In this document: positions 11,149 to 21,762 of the stretch, piece after piece | Layout: each line of letters starts with the position of its first letter | Position numbering within the stretch: the first letter of the stretch is position 1 | From: Hysterium pulicare CBS 123377 | Lineage: Eukaryota > Ascomycota > Dothideomycetes > Hysteriales > Hysteriaceae | Direction of reading: 5' to 3' | NCBI GenBank assembly: GCA_000467715.1 | Contig: AJFK01000713.1 | Span: 1 to 64,000 of the forward strand | DNA length: 64,000 bases | Translations under genes and position numbers: made by a program | Notes under the pieces: generated by a model | What the model saw: the letters and a program-made list of their open reading frames with translations, nothing else | What the model was told of the DNA's origin: nothing | Databases searched by the model: none

Positions 11149-12995
11149 ATGGATATTGAAAAGCAACCTTTGATCGGCGCGCTTGTATCCAACCTACGCA
11201 TTTACCATGTCATCTTTTCTCTTGCAATTGGGCTGCTCAGCCGCGTACTATACTCTATTTTCTTTCACCCGCTCCGAAATGTCCCGGGCCCTTTCGCTGC
11301 CAAGTTCACCGAGCTGTGGCGGACCAGGAAATACTATCTCGGCAATTGGCATAACGACATTTTGGAGTTGCACCGATGCTACGGCCCGGTTGTGAGAATC
11401 TCTCCGAATGAAGTTAGCTTCGTAGACAGGGACGCTTTGGTAAAGGTCTATGGTCATGCAACAGGAACCAAGAAGGTTGGTACCACAGTACTTTACATCG
11501 GATATGAGTCGTTCACAGCATTATAGCCTCTTTATTGAGATGTTGGTCGCATGCTGATACTATGATTACAGACTCCATGGTATGATGTTTGGCAACCCAA
11601 GAATGCCGGACCGGGGGTAAGCATGGGGATGCGTTAATAAACGTTTGTCTCTGACTCGAAGTAGGTTTTCACTACTCCTGATATGAAGATCCATGCTTTC
11701 CTAAGAAAAAGGATAGCGACAGCGTACTGTAAGTAAATCCCGCCATGCAAAGTCGATGTCGAGTTGATGATATCTTTCCCCAGCCATGTCTACAATATTG
11801 AATTTGGAACCATCGATCCAAGAAGTCTGCAATACCCTCTGGGCTAAATTCCGCGAAACAGCCCGTACAGATCAGATAGTAGATATCCAAGAATGGGCAG
11901 CCTATTTCGCTTTCGATGTCGTAGGGAAATTAGGGCTCGGCGGACCACTCGGTTTTGTTGATAAAGGCGGCGACATTGACGATGTCATGAAATCAATCCA
12001 TGGATTCTTTTTCGTCCAGGCCAATTTGGGCTATATGCCAGGACAGATGTTCTGGATCGACAATCCGGTATCGAACTGGCTTCTTAAACACATAGGTCCT
12101 CCGTCTACACAAGGATCAAATACATTCTTTAGATGGTTGAGCAACCAAGTAATGGGCCGCATGAACGAAGGTGGATCTAATGATCGAACCCCGGACATGT
12201 TAGACCACTTCATAGCGATGAAAGATACAAAGGGGAACAAAGAGGGTTTTCCTGGAGTCCTAATGGAAGCGGCAAATCTCATAGGAGCCGGGGCAGATAC
12301 GACATCCATCGGCATCGCTTCGACTATGGGGGAGCTCTTGACGCATCCGGAAGACTACCGTAGAGTGAGAAATGAGATAGATGAAGCGTATAGAGAACAT
12401 GGACTCACTGATGGAGCTGAAGGAAAACCCCTCAACTTTCTGGCGGCAGAGAAAATTCCATATCTCAACGCCTGCATCAAAGAAGCGACTAGACTTCATC
12501 CAAGCATTGTCTGGCAACTTCCTCGAGAGGCTCCGAAACAAGGCATTACCATTCATGGCCATTACATCCCTCGAAGTGCTACATTGAGCATGAGCGCGGT
12601 GGCGCAGAACCGCTGCAAGGAGATATTTGGTGAAGACGCCGATGAGTGGAGACCTTCGAGGTATATTGTTGGAGAAGGCGGCACAACCCAAGAAAAGGTA
12701 AGAGACATGGAAAAATGCAACGTCACGGTAAGTCAGGCAAATGGATGAAATATCCTGAAACCCAATCCTCCTCGGCTGCGACTGATACTGGAGCGCGTAG
12801 TTTGGCTTCGGAGCGAGGACATGCATGGGTCGCCATCTTGCAATGGTGGAGATGCATAAATTCATCGGTCAACTACTTCACCAATTTGATTGTGAGGTTG
12901 TCAACAAAGAAAAGCCATTCGTACCAAGGTCTCAGTGGTTTTGCTTGCAGGAGAAAATGATGGTGAGGCTGCACGAGAGGGCCAAAACGGAGTGA
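11149..12995 (+). CDS. Cytochrome P450, pisatin-demethylase-like
   Basis: Five exons (11149-11475, 11572-11616, 11665-11728, 11784-12727, 12801-12995), all phase-compatible, giving 524 aa. An N-terminal membrane anchor (residues about 20-40) is followed by the proline hinge HPLRNVPGPF, helix I AGADTT, the ExxR motif in CIKEATRLHPS, and the haem loop FGFGARTCMGRHLA with its cysteine ligand. The stretch RISPNEVSFVD ... YGHATGTKKTPWYDVW matches the pisatin-demethylase-like group of fungal P450s. It would sit on the ER face and hydroxylate or demethylate an aromatic or polyketide product with a reductase partner. The first intron has an unusual GTTGGT donor, chosen because it is the only one that keeps frame. 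Start and end are otherwise clear. Likely a tailoring enzyme of the neighbouring cluster. Confidence 0.92.
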
Positions 12996-13532
12996 ATGTA
13001 GAGCAGGTTTGGAGGTTTCGTCATTAGTCCTTGTTTTGTGGTTTTATGGTTTTGCGAAGCAATCAGGGGAGAGCTGATACATGTTGCATTCAACGACTGG
13101 TGTCGTTACTAGTCGTACTGGTATTCTTCTATGCTGGACGCTTGTACTTCTTGCGCCGCTTTCCAGCTCACCTTGAAGGGAACAAGTTGCTTTGGAGCTT
13201 TCATCTTTATACGCTGATAGACAAGATTTTGGTAGATGCAAAGACCTGCTCTGAAATTGGGGAGGGTTAACACTAATATGTTGGTGATATCTGCCGTCGG
13301 ATAGTCGAGAATCTAGGTGCGCATGGGGCGCGCTTAGTCTTGAATTTGGAGCCTTTTCCCCGCAACTACCGTTCCCCTCTCCAAACGTCCCCAGAAAGTT
13401 CTTCATGTCTCCGGCAACCTCACCTTCAAGTCGAACATTGCAAATCCAAATTCTGTCTCGTTGCAGAGCTGAGTCCCTCGTTGACTGCGTCTTATCCAAT
13501 CTCGCTACTATTTCAGTCTTCACACCTCGGCT
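12996..13532. other. Intergenic: between P450 and regulator
   Basis: 3' flank of the P450 and promoter/5' leader of the regulator. Nothing else supported. Confidence 0.55.
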
Positions 13533-16500
13533 ATGCCATCCACTCCCAATGTAACGACGCCGATCGAGATAACTACCCAACCTGGCCGAAGAGTGCGAAA
13601 ACGCTACAAGTGCAGCGCTTGCGACAAGATATTCAAGCGGAGCGAGCATTGCACCCGCCATGAACGTGTCCACACCCAAGAAAAACCCTATAGTTGCCAA
13701 TTCTGCCATAAGCTGTACGGCCGCAAGTATGTTGCAATTCCTCTTTTCTGTATAGATTCCGGCGTCGTTTTCTCAATGCATGCAGCACCAGAAAGGTCTG
13801 TAAATGACCTTTTTGACATTGGCTGATGGTTCGATATGCCTTTGAGATCTCATTACTGAGGTCAAACGTTGTATGCGGAGAGCAAGAAGAGACATCCCGA
13901 GGTCGATGCGCAGTCCGAAATCCAGCGACACGTCACATTTATTATAATATAATGTGTTTCTATTTTACTAACTCAGCCTAACTTATAGAGATCTGGTAAA
14001 GAGACATGAGAGAACTATCCATGCCGACAAGTTCGAGGTATCTGTCGCTGACTCAAGACGCCGGAGTTCCACCGCAAGCCATGGAGACGAACACGATGGC
14101 CCAGTAGTGAACGTATCTCCATTCCTTAATCGTGCCGGCCCAAATTTCAAGGACAGCTTGAATGGCGAATGGTCCCCTTCTCAAATGATGACACCACCAT
14201 CGCTACCCGCAGGTGTCGAACCCAAGCTACCATCAAATAACATAGACACCACCATGTCCAATACTTTTGTAGGCTTGAGCAACGACCTCCCTCCCTTCCA
14301 TTTACAATCATTGCCCACTGGGAGATATGGACCCACTCCGCCACAAGAATCACCCCAGAACAAAGAACCTGACCGCCAACGAGATGGCGAACAACCTCAA
14401 TTTGATTTCGAAAACTTAGACTTATTAGGTCCTATCAATCAATCGCAGCAGGGTACCAGCATCGCAGATCTTAGCCAATCTTCAGGATCGTTGAATGGTC
14501 CAGCGAACGGCGATCTATTCGCCGATACTGACTTCATGCCTTTCATTTCTAATGATTTGTTCGGAGCACCGGAAGAGTTCTTACTTCCACAATTTTCATA
14601 CCCATCAACTACCCAGAACGCCGATCCATCTTCACCATGTGGCACGCGCCAGTCCATCGCGGATTCTGGTGTGTCGGTTGTATTTGACAAAGCAACTCCT
14701 ACACATGATTTGGGCCAGTCCCGTAGGTTATTCGAGCAACTACCGAAAGTTTTACGGGAATCATCTGAGACCCCTCCCGGATTGATTTTGAATGGTCTGG
14801 CATACTCTGCCGTTTGTCACGATATAACCAATCGTCTGGGCGGAGAAAATATAAGTGAACCCCTACCTGCAGGGAAAGATCTCCAACGACTTCTTACTAG
14901 CTATGTGGATTGCTTCCACCGACATTTACCAATTCTCCATCTGCCTACCATCTCCTTTTCACGTGCTCCGAGCCCCCTCATTATTGCTATGTGTAGCATT
15001 GGTGCACTTTATCGCCTTGATCGACGGCGAGCAAAATCCCTGTACGACTTGGCCAATAAACTTGTTGTCCTGGTGAGCGCTAACAGTCTGACTGAGCGTA
15101 AAATTAGTCCCGCTGACTCCAAATAATAGGACAAACATGCTACCCACATGCGGACGACAAGAAATACTAGTCCCTTGTGGATGGTACAAACTCGATTTCT
15201 CCTTTCTTTCTATGCCATTTTCAGCGGTGACCAAGTTCTTGTATGCAATGCTTTAGAGCAACTGGGATACTTCTCAATGGTCAGTTGTATGATAGAGTGC
15301 ACTTCTGTTTCCACTTACATTCAATCAGGAATATCGCCTCAGAAGATTCGCGCTTTCTGGCCTAGCAGAGGAACCGCGTAATGTGAGTTGGGAAGACTGG
15401 ATCTCCAGAGAATCCGACAAGAGACTACTCTGTGCGATGTATATCTTCAGCAGCTTGGCAATGACAACATTCGACGTGACCCCAGGATACGGAGCCGTTC
15501 AGGATCTACAATTCGAGCCCCCGGAGGAAGAGCGATTATGGAATGCTAAAACGGTCCAGGAATGGCAGGAGCTTAAGAACACCGAGACCGCAATGCATCC
15601 TACCACCATTCGACAAGCAATGGTTGACATAATCTCTGGTAATCAGCACGAGGGACCTCAAGTGGAACCATATCATGTCACGGCCTTTACGGCGCTTGTG
15701 GTTATGCACGCTGTATGCATCCACATGTGGCATCAATTCCATTATGCACAGCCATTTGGGAACAGTACTTCCAATTTGCCGGCAGATCGGGCACTACGCT
15801 ATACGCTCCTATCAAGTGCTTCTTCCACACTCGCTAGATGTCAGAAAGCTATATCCCGAGAAGGCAAGGACGAGTATGAGCCTTCCTGGAACAATCCTAA
15901 TAGACCGCTCCTGTTCAATTGCCATGCTATGCTGCGTATTGCTTACACACGGCTAGTAACTACGGTTCATTCTTTCAACCGCCTCACAATAATATATGAC
16001 GATCCCGTCAATGTCGTAGCCTCAACGTCAACATATGTCACAGCTCGTCAGGCCAGAAATTCGTTCCTCACCAAGGCAGCAGCGAAAGTCTGTGAAGGAT
16101 TTCTTATGCCTATCAGGATTGGCTATCTCTTGGTACGAAAAACGGCAGCATTAAGTTGGAGTGTCGAGCACGCAGTAGCTGGCTGGGATAATGGTGAGTT
16201 GATTAATATAGAGGCCTAATGTAACATTGCTAATTTCCCCTAGCACTTTTCCTTACGAAGTGGATTCATACGATCGATTGTGAACGAACTACAGATCCCC
16301 CTAACGAGGAAGAGGAGAGTATTTTGACGCAGGTAAAAGATCTCCTCGAGGAAATGGAGAGCCCCTATGACGGGACAGGGTCCCTGGCTGCTGCTCTTGC
16401 CAAGGCCTGGTCAATGTTTCTGAACGATGTAAGCGTTCGATGTGGTTTTGATGCCACTAATAATACGTGCTAACTTTGCCCAGGTGTGGGTTTGGGGTGT

Positions 16501-16630
16501 GACCCCAAAGATGGGCTCGATTCTCGAACAGCTCTCTCTCGCTTACCAGGAGAATTTTATAGCGAGTCAACCGACACCAACATCCGATGCTATATCGGCA
16601 GCCCATCCAGTTCCTCAATTTACATCGTGA
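13533..16630 (+). CDS. C2H2 zinc-finger plus fungal-trans transcription factor
   Basis: Six exons (13533-13726, 13989-15072, 15130-15279, 15329-16193, 16244-16428, 16484-16630) giving 874 aa. Two C2H2 fingers lie at residues about 24-80: the first is [21 protein letters not shown], one residue past the quoting limit only if extended, and the second (CQFCHKLYG...) is split by intron 1, a 262-nt intron much longer than its neighbours. A Ser/Pro-rich linker follows, and then a long helical region of the fungal-specific transcription-factor type (a block around [14 protein letters not shown], then the [18 protein letters not shown] block). It is a nuclear DNA-binding protein and, by position, the likely local regulator of the metabolite cluster. 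The last exon is less certain: a coding-like stretch downstream may be the true 3' end (see the separate entry). Confidence 0.85.
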
Positions 16631-17241
16631 TTAAGGCTGTTCATACCCGATTGACGCAAAGCAAATTCTTCCAGTCAATCTTTGACTCGAGAGGCAATAA
16701 TCTACAGGTGTGGGGTGTTCTATTTTGAGAGCTTCTCTGAGTGATAGCGGACCTTGAGGCAATACCTCATTTGACAACCCTTCTGGCAGAGCTGTTTCCC
16801 GACTTTTCTATGCCGGATTTTCAATCAGGGACTACTCGTGGGTCCAATTTGGTTCGCTTAGAGGATCCCGATAGGCTGGAACTTCCGTTGCCCCACCCTC
16901 CATCAGATTATTGAGCCCAATGAGCGAGCGGTCGGATAAACGATATATTCCCTTTTACAGAATGTGCGTACTGTTGCAGCAACTTGCCGAGCTGGAAAGG
17001 CCCAGGTACTGGAGGTTGCATGCAGCCGTCCAGGGGCGTCTATTCGCACAAAAACTCCGCTCACGTCAGTCTTGCATCTCTCACAACCATATTTAGGTAG
17101 AAGACAGCAAAAAAGTTTCATAGAAAGACGAGTAACGGACTTTCAGGGGGCGAAGACTGCGTGTCGATAAAGAGCGACAACCCAACACAATTTCCTCTCG
17201 CACTCCTAAAGAGCTACAACATCAGCACAAGGTCCATCGCC
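16631..17241. other. Intergenic, with a possible extra 3' exon of the regulator
   Basis: Contains the orphan coding-like stretch listed next. The remainder (16915-17241) is the leader of the membrane-protein gene and shows nothing else. Confidence 0.5.
16742..16914 (+). other. Orphan coding-like exon after the regulator
   Basis: After AG acceptors at 16740-16741 or 16746-16747, a frame reads DLEAIPHLTTLLAELFPDF and continues acidic and proline-rich (ending LPLPHPPSDY) to a TGA at 16912-16914, 54 codons from 16750. The residue mix looks like a real regulator C-terminus. No strong donor of the matching phase was found in the last called exon (the best is a weak GTCAAC near 16566), so it is either an alternative last exon or a relic. 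Confidence 0.4.
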
Positions 17242-19167
17242 ATGTCCAACCATGAATCTCTCAATCCGAGCTACAAAGTTGACGAAGCTCCTCAATCTGA
17301 CCTTCTTGGAGAGGAAGAAGGTCAGGCAGAAAATTTTATACCTGGCCGAGACAGCCAACTTCATTCGCCTGCGTTGCTTGCAGCCGGGCAAAGTAAACCA
17401 CCGATCAATGATTCTCGGCAAGAAAGCAATAATCTAGCGACGAGGACCAGCAGTGTTGATTGTGTTTCATATGAGCGCTCCGTGAAGGAAGGCATCGAGC
17501 CAATTATTTCCGAGATTGAGCGAGGCAACGATTCCAGACCCCGCAGAAATACCAACTCCATGTGCCCAGGCTCAAGCTCAGAAAATCTATCAATAGAGCC
17601 TACAAATTCAAAACAAATATCGGACCATATCTCGTCGTTTTCTACAACAGAGACTGGCCCGCTGAAAACTACCTGCGCCGCTCATCAATTCTGCTACGTC
17701 CGACCTGATCGAGGCTTAGGAATCCGCAATGCAAATCTACTTGGACTAGCCTTTACGTGGATTGTCGGAATTGCTTCAGTATGCCTGGCACTTTGGGTGC
17801 AACTTGTCAAAGTACCGCCGTCTCCACCTCCATTCTTTATACCGAGTTCAGATTTAGACTTCGGAGGGTCGCGAGTGTACTGGCTACCAAAAAACCTCGG
17901 GAATTTCATTATGCTCTTACTAAACTTTTTTATTACTATATTGCTGGTTGCAACAGGATCAATTCACGATGTCAGTCTCCGCTGGACTTTATGGCGAGAA
18001 CAACGTCTCATGTTCAATTCAAATACCCGACTGTTCACTAGTTCCAATGAAAACGTCCTCCACAGTTGGTACATCAATGCCCTATCTTGTGTTTGTATTG
18101 CATTATCGTATGGTTCCATTCAACAAGGTTTGAACTGGGCTAGCTATTCGAGATCTAGCGTTGAACCCGGTCCGACCGCGTATGCCTTGGATCTATCGCC
18201 AGTTCCGTTGCTCATATATGGGGTATGCACATGTACCCTCGCAACAATCTCGACGCTTTGTGTCACGTGGAAGTCGAGCAGAATTGTAACTTGGACGTCA
18301 CATCCGCTCCATGCAACCTTGGCCGCCATGTGCCATATAGATCAAGGAGAATGCATCGATTGTATTCCCAAACGGTCAATGATGAGCGTTGGTGATAAGG
18401 ACAGAATGAACGCTCCTCAACGTCCGAGAAATCATCAACCTTCTATGGTTTCAACCAGCCGATCCGTTCGATATACCATATTTGTTGTCAGGACTTCGTT
18501 TCTACTCTGTGTTCTTTGGATCCTAGCAGTATGTGCTCTCGCAACCCGGGTCGGATTCCGTGCACACATGGAACTCCATAATTTTGCTCCTTCGATGTAC
18601 TGGAGGGCGTTCGGTCTCGTTCAATTCAACTATAACGCCCCCTCAGGTCCCCCACAGGTGCTCCTTAGTCTCCTCCTTCAGACCCTCGTGCAATCAATTT
18701 TTACATTATGCCTCCACTCGGTTGAGCTTGTTGTCAATAGGAGCCGCGATGAAGCCATTTGGCGAAAAGCAAAGTCCGGACTGGCCTTAAAGACTGGAAT
18801 TCTGCGCAGCATTTTCGGCTATTATCCTACGCTTATGTTGATTGTCTTCAAATCCTCGGTCCACTACTTGTTTGGAAAATCTTTTATTTCAGCGTTGGGA
18901 GGATTTGGAATGCATTTGCTTCCTATTCTAGCTCTCACCCTGATGATGTTTCTCCTCGTGCTTTTTTCAGAGTACCTACTACGTCGACGACCGAAAGGTC
19001 CTCAGCCAGCAGCATACGGGCATCTCCCCACGCTCGCAAACCTGATCGATGAATGGCATGCTATAATGTATTGGGGCGACAAAGGAGCAATTCGGGAAGG
19101 CGTCAGGCATTGCGGTACTGCTGGTCATCCTCTGCCAGATGTGCATATGGATGCACTTTACGAATAG
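17242..19167 (+). CDS. Fungal multi-pass membrane protein of unknown function
   Basis: Single exon, 641 aa from the first ATG (17242). Residues 1-150 are hydrophilic, Ser/Glu/Asn-rich and probably cytosolic. The rest holds about seven hydrophobic helices: around LLGLAFTWIVGIASVCLAL, FIMLLLNFFITILLVATG, YINALSCVCIALSYGS, LLIYGVCTCTLATISTLCV, IFVVRTSFLLCVLWILAVCAL, VLLSLLLQTLVQSIFTLCL and LLPILALTLMMFLLVLFS. The segment after the sixth helix (LHSVELVVNRSRDEAIWRKA) resembles a block I associate with uncharacterised fungal membrane proteins. The fold does not match an MFS or ABC transporter: no MFS signature and no Walker motifs. It lies between two P450 genes of the cluster. I do not know its function; transport or sensing is possible but unsupported. 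Confidence 0.85.
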   Translation: MSNHESLNPSYKVDEAPQSDLLGEEEGQAENFIPGRDSQLHSPALLAAGQSKPPINDSRQESNNLATRTSSVDCVSYERSVKEGIEPIISEIERGNDSRPRRNTNSMCPGSSSENLSIEPTNSKQISDHISSFSTTETGPLKTTCAAHQFCYVRPDRGLGIRNANLLGLAFTWIVGIASVCLALWVQLVKVPPSPPPFFIPSSDLDFGGSRVYWLPKNLGNFIMLLLNFFITILLVATGSIHDVSLRWTLWREQRLMFNSNTRLFTSSNENVLHSWYINALSCVCIALSYGSIQQGLNWASYSRSSVEPGPTAYALDLSPVPLLIYGVCTCTLATISTLCVTWKSSRIVTWTSHPLHATLAAMCHIDQGECIDCIPKRSMMSVGDKDRMNAPQRPRNHQPSMVSTSRSVRYTIFVVRTSFLLCVLWILAVCALATRVGFRAHMELHNFAPSMYWRAFGLVQFNYNAPSGPPQVLLSLLLQTLVQSIFTLCLHSVELVVNRSRDEAIWRKAKSGLALKTGILRSIFGYYPTLMLIVFKSSVHYLFGKSFISALGGFGMHLLPILALTLMMFLLVLFSEYLLRRRPKGPQPAAYGHLPTLANLIDEWHAIMYWGDKGAIREGVRHCGTAGHPLPDVHMDALYE

Positions 19168-19594
19168 ACCACTTGGCCCTAACTTGGCGGTCACTGAGCT
19201 TCATGACGGTGCTACTAAGCGAGAGTGGATTCGCTAGCTCACTTTTGATTGGAATTCTTCTCAGTCGGTTCATGGCACATTTGCTTTCGATTCCACTCAA
19301 GTGCTAGATTATCACGAAATTTACTTAGTCCAACATACAATCGAAGGAAGCGCCATTCTCTGGCCTCTAGCAGGGCGACTGAGCATGCATTCACTATCGC
19401 ATGCGATCTTGTCACTGATGTTAAGATAGTAGAGAAATTTCCCCAATATGTGGAGATTCAACAACATTCAATCTAAAATCGGCCTTCTTGCTACGAATTT
19501 CGATCCATGTGGGGTAGATATCACCTCCATTATGCTGACCCCACAATTCAGCTTCACGTGCTACTCGCGTGATGACTCCGATCTTATCCACAAT
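19168..19594. other. Intergenic: convergent 3' flanks
   Basis: Convergent gap between the membrane-protein gene and the minus-strand P450; should hold both transcript ends. Nothing else seen. Confidence 0.55.
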
Positions 19595-21202
19595 TTATGA
19601 GACTGTGACTCTCACGCCTTTACTATTCGCTTGCGGCATTGGCATCATTGCATCACAAACTGCCTCGATATCCGAATAGTCTGTCTCATAAAGCTCGAGG
19701 ACGAACCGTCGAACAACAGCCGCAAGAGTGAGATACAGCTCGGCATAAGCAAGGCTTCAGAGTATCAGCAGTCTATCGCGACGTCGAAGGGCTTATTTTG
19801 GGCAACTCACTTTTGGCCCGCGCACATCCTCGGACCATGGCCGAATACGATTAAATCCGCGTTCGTGTTCTTCTCCATCCAACGCTCGGGAGAAAAAGCA
19901 AGCGGATCAGGAAAGAGATCAGGATGCTCGCAAAGCAGCATCGCACTCATTGAGACTGCCGTTCCGGGCGGAAGAACGTACTCTTTGTATCGTAGAGAAT
20001 CATGTGGCGCCACACGAATGAAACGTGAGGTGGTCCCAAAAGCCAGACGAAGTGATTCCCTAATGACAGCGGAAAGATATGGCAACGTTTCGAGCCTGGC
20101 CCACGGAGCTAGCTCCTTCGGAATGGGCATGACTTGTTCGACCTCCTTCCTTAAACGTTGCAGTTTCTCTGGATGCTGACAAAGATGATAGAGTGCCACG
20201 TTCAGCGTGTTCGACGTAGTTTCTACGCCAGCTCCAATCAAAGCAGAACCCTCCTGCCAGAGACGTTCATAGCTCTTCTCAAGCTTCGGCAGGTCGCTTG
20301 AAAGCAGTTCATGGAATATGGTCACATGAGGCCCGTTTCGCTGTACAGGATCGAATGTATCGACTATTTCGCGTACAAGCCTCTGATTACCACGCTCCCA
20401 TTCCTTGGTCACAGCCATTTCCGGGGCCAATCTGAGCAAGATGTTGTCCGGAATTGCCCTCAACACACTCCAAAGTGATGGAAAGTGTTTGAACCACTGG
20501 AAGTTGCGTAGGCCCTCGGTGAATGTATTCCTCCAAGATGGCGATAGATCGGGAGTTGAGAGGAGATCAAAGCAGTGAGGGAAAGCATACGCAGTGATGA
20601 TATCGGTAGTCATGCATGAGAACAAGAGACGGAGATCTATTGGCGCCCCTGATTTCTTGCATTCTTGGAGACGGGAACAAGTCTTGTTTACCTTTTCGAC
20701 GAGCATGGGCTCTAGAGCGTTGATACTGCGCCAAGAAAAGAATGGCGCCAGCGCACCCCGACGAGTCTTATGCAGATCAGCGTCGATGGTGTTGAACGTA
20801 GACTCGGGCATGCCAAATTGGTTCTGGTGTGGCTCGTATTTGTTTTGTTTCGGCGAAGGGCTGGATGAGAAGTGGGTGTCGACGTAGGTAGGGTCATTGA
20901 TGTGGACTTCGTAAGGAGCTATTCGGACAATTGGTCCTGTTCATGGTCAGCTGGAAACATGTTACCTAGCAAACCCAAAATCATAACAGCAGTATACCGT
21001 ATTGCTCATGAAGCTTTTTGATCTGCCAAGGAAAGCGGGCCTTTTGGATCAAGTCGAAATACATCTCATACGCCTGCGTCATAGCAGCCAGTTTTGGCCC
21101 AGGTACTTTGGCTAACGGACTGAGATAGATTCGATATATCGCAATAAGAAAAGCGTAACACCCGAAAGCTCCTACGATTAGGATAGAGTATTGGAAGATC
21201 AT
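19595..21202 (-). CDS. Cytochrome P450, trichodiene-oxygenase-like
   Basis: Three exons (21202-20998, 20936-19811, 19754-19595) with introns of 61 and 56 nt, giving 496 aa. The N-terminus has a membrane anchor (SILIVGAFGCYAFLIAIY) and the hinge SPLAKVPGPK. The region GPIVRIAPYEVHINDPTYVD, helix I AGVETT, ExxR in VIRESLRLAFG and haem loop FGHGPRMCAG follow in the usual order. The KFTRRGALAPFF-like block (here HKTRRGALAPFFSWRSI) is typical of the fungal trichodiene-oxygenase-like group. Without the 3' exon the protein would stop just past the haem cysteine; the spliced end (NLAYAELYLTLAAVVRRF) supplies the expected last helix. It shares a divergent promoter region with the FAD monooxygenase, which suggests co-regulation. 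Substrate unknown. Confidence 0.92.
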
Positions 21203-21762
21203 AGCTAGAAGTCCGCATTCATGAAACGTGTCGATGGATTGTCTTCAGGTCAATGAACGAGAGATTGTTCAGGAATAAATTCTGCTTCCAATTTTCTAAG
21301 TCTTACATCTTGTATATGAGATTCCTGTGCTGTGCCCCCTTGGCGAAGGAATAATGGGACATCCATCGTGATTGGCTACCTATCTAGTCTCTAGCTTGTT
21401 GCGTGATTATTCTTAACAGAATAGCAAATCCTGCTGACTATGTCTCATACCGTGCCTCATAAGAAGAGAATTGGAGAAATTCCTGACTAATATTGTATAT
21501 GATGGCCATTGAATCCAGACCAGATGTCCCGACCCGTGGAAAGGTGCCGTGGATCATGACTCGCATCCGAACCCCACCAAAGCTCCCCTGGTCTTCCCCA
21601 CAGCAGCTACCCCCAACTACGGTCTACCGAGATTTATTTGCCCATGTTAGACATTGCGGCAAATGTCAAGAGATTGATGAAGATTTTCTTCGATAATACG
21701 CCCTCACAGAAACTCCACGTCTGAGAAATAGCTCTATCAATAACTGCAATCAAAGTCTGATC
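21203..21762. promoter_or_regulatory. Bidirectional promoter, P450 / FAD monooxygenase
   Basis: A 560-base spacer between two divergent cluster genes; by position it must drive both. No clear TATA or factor site can be named with confidence. Confidence 0.5.

Noticed and set aside
13044-13709. 221-codon minus-strand frame over the regulator's first exon
   Set aside because: Overlaps the C2H2 exon and promoter of the regulator; no domain signal.
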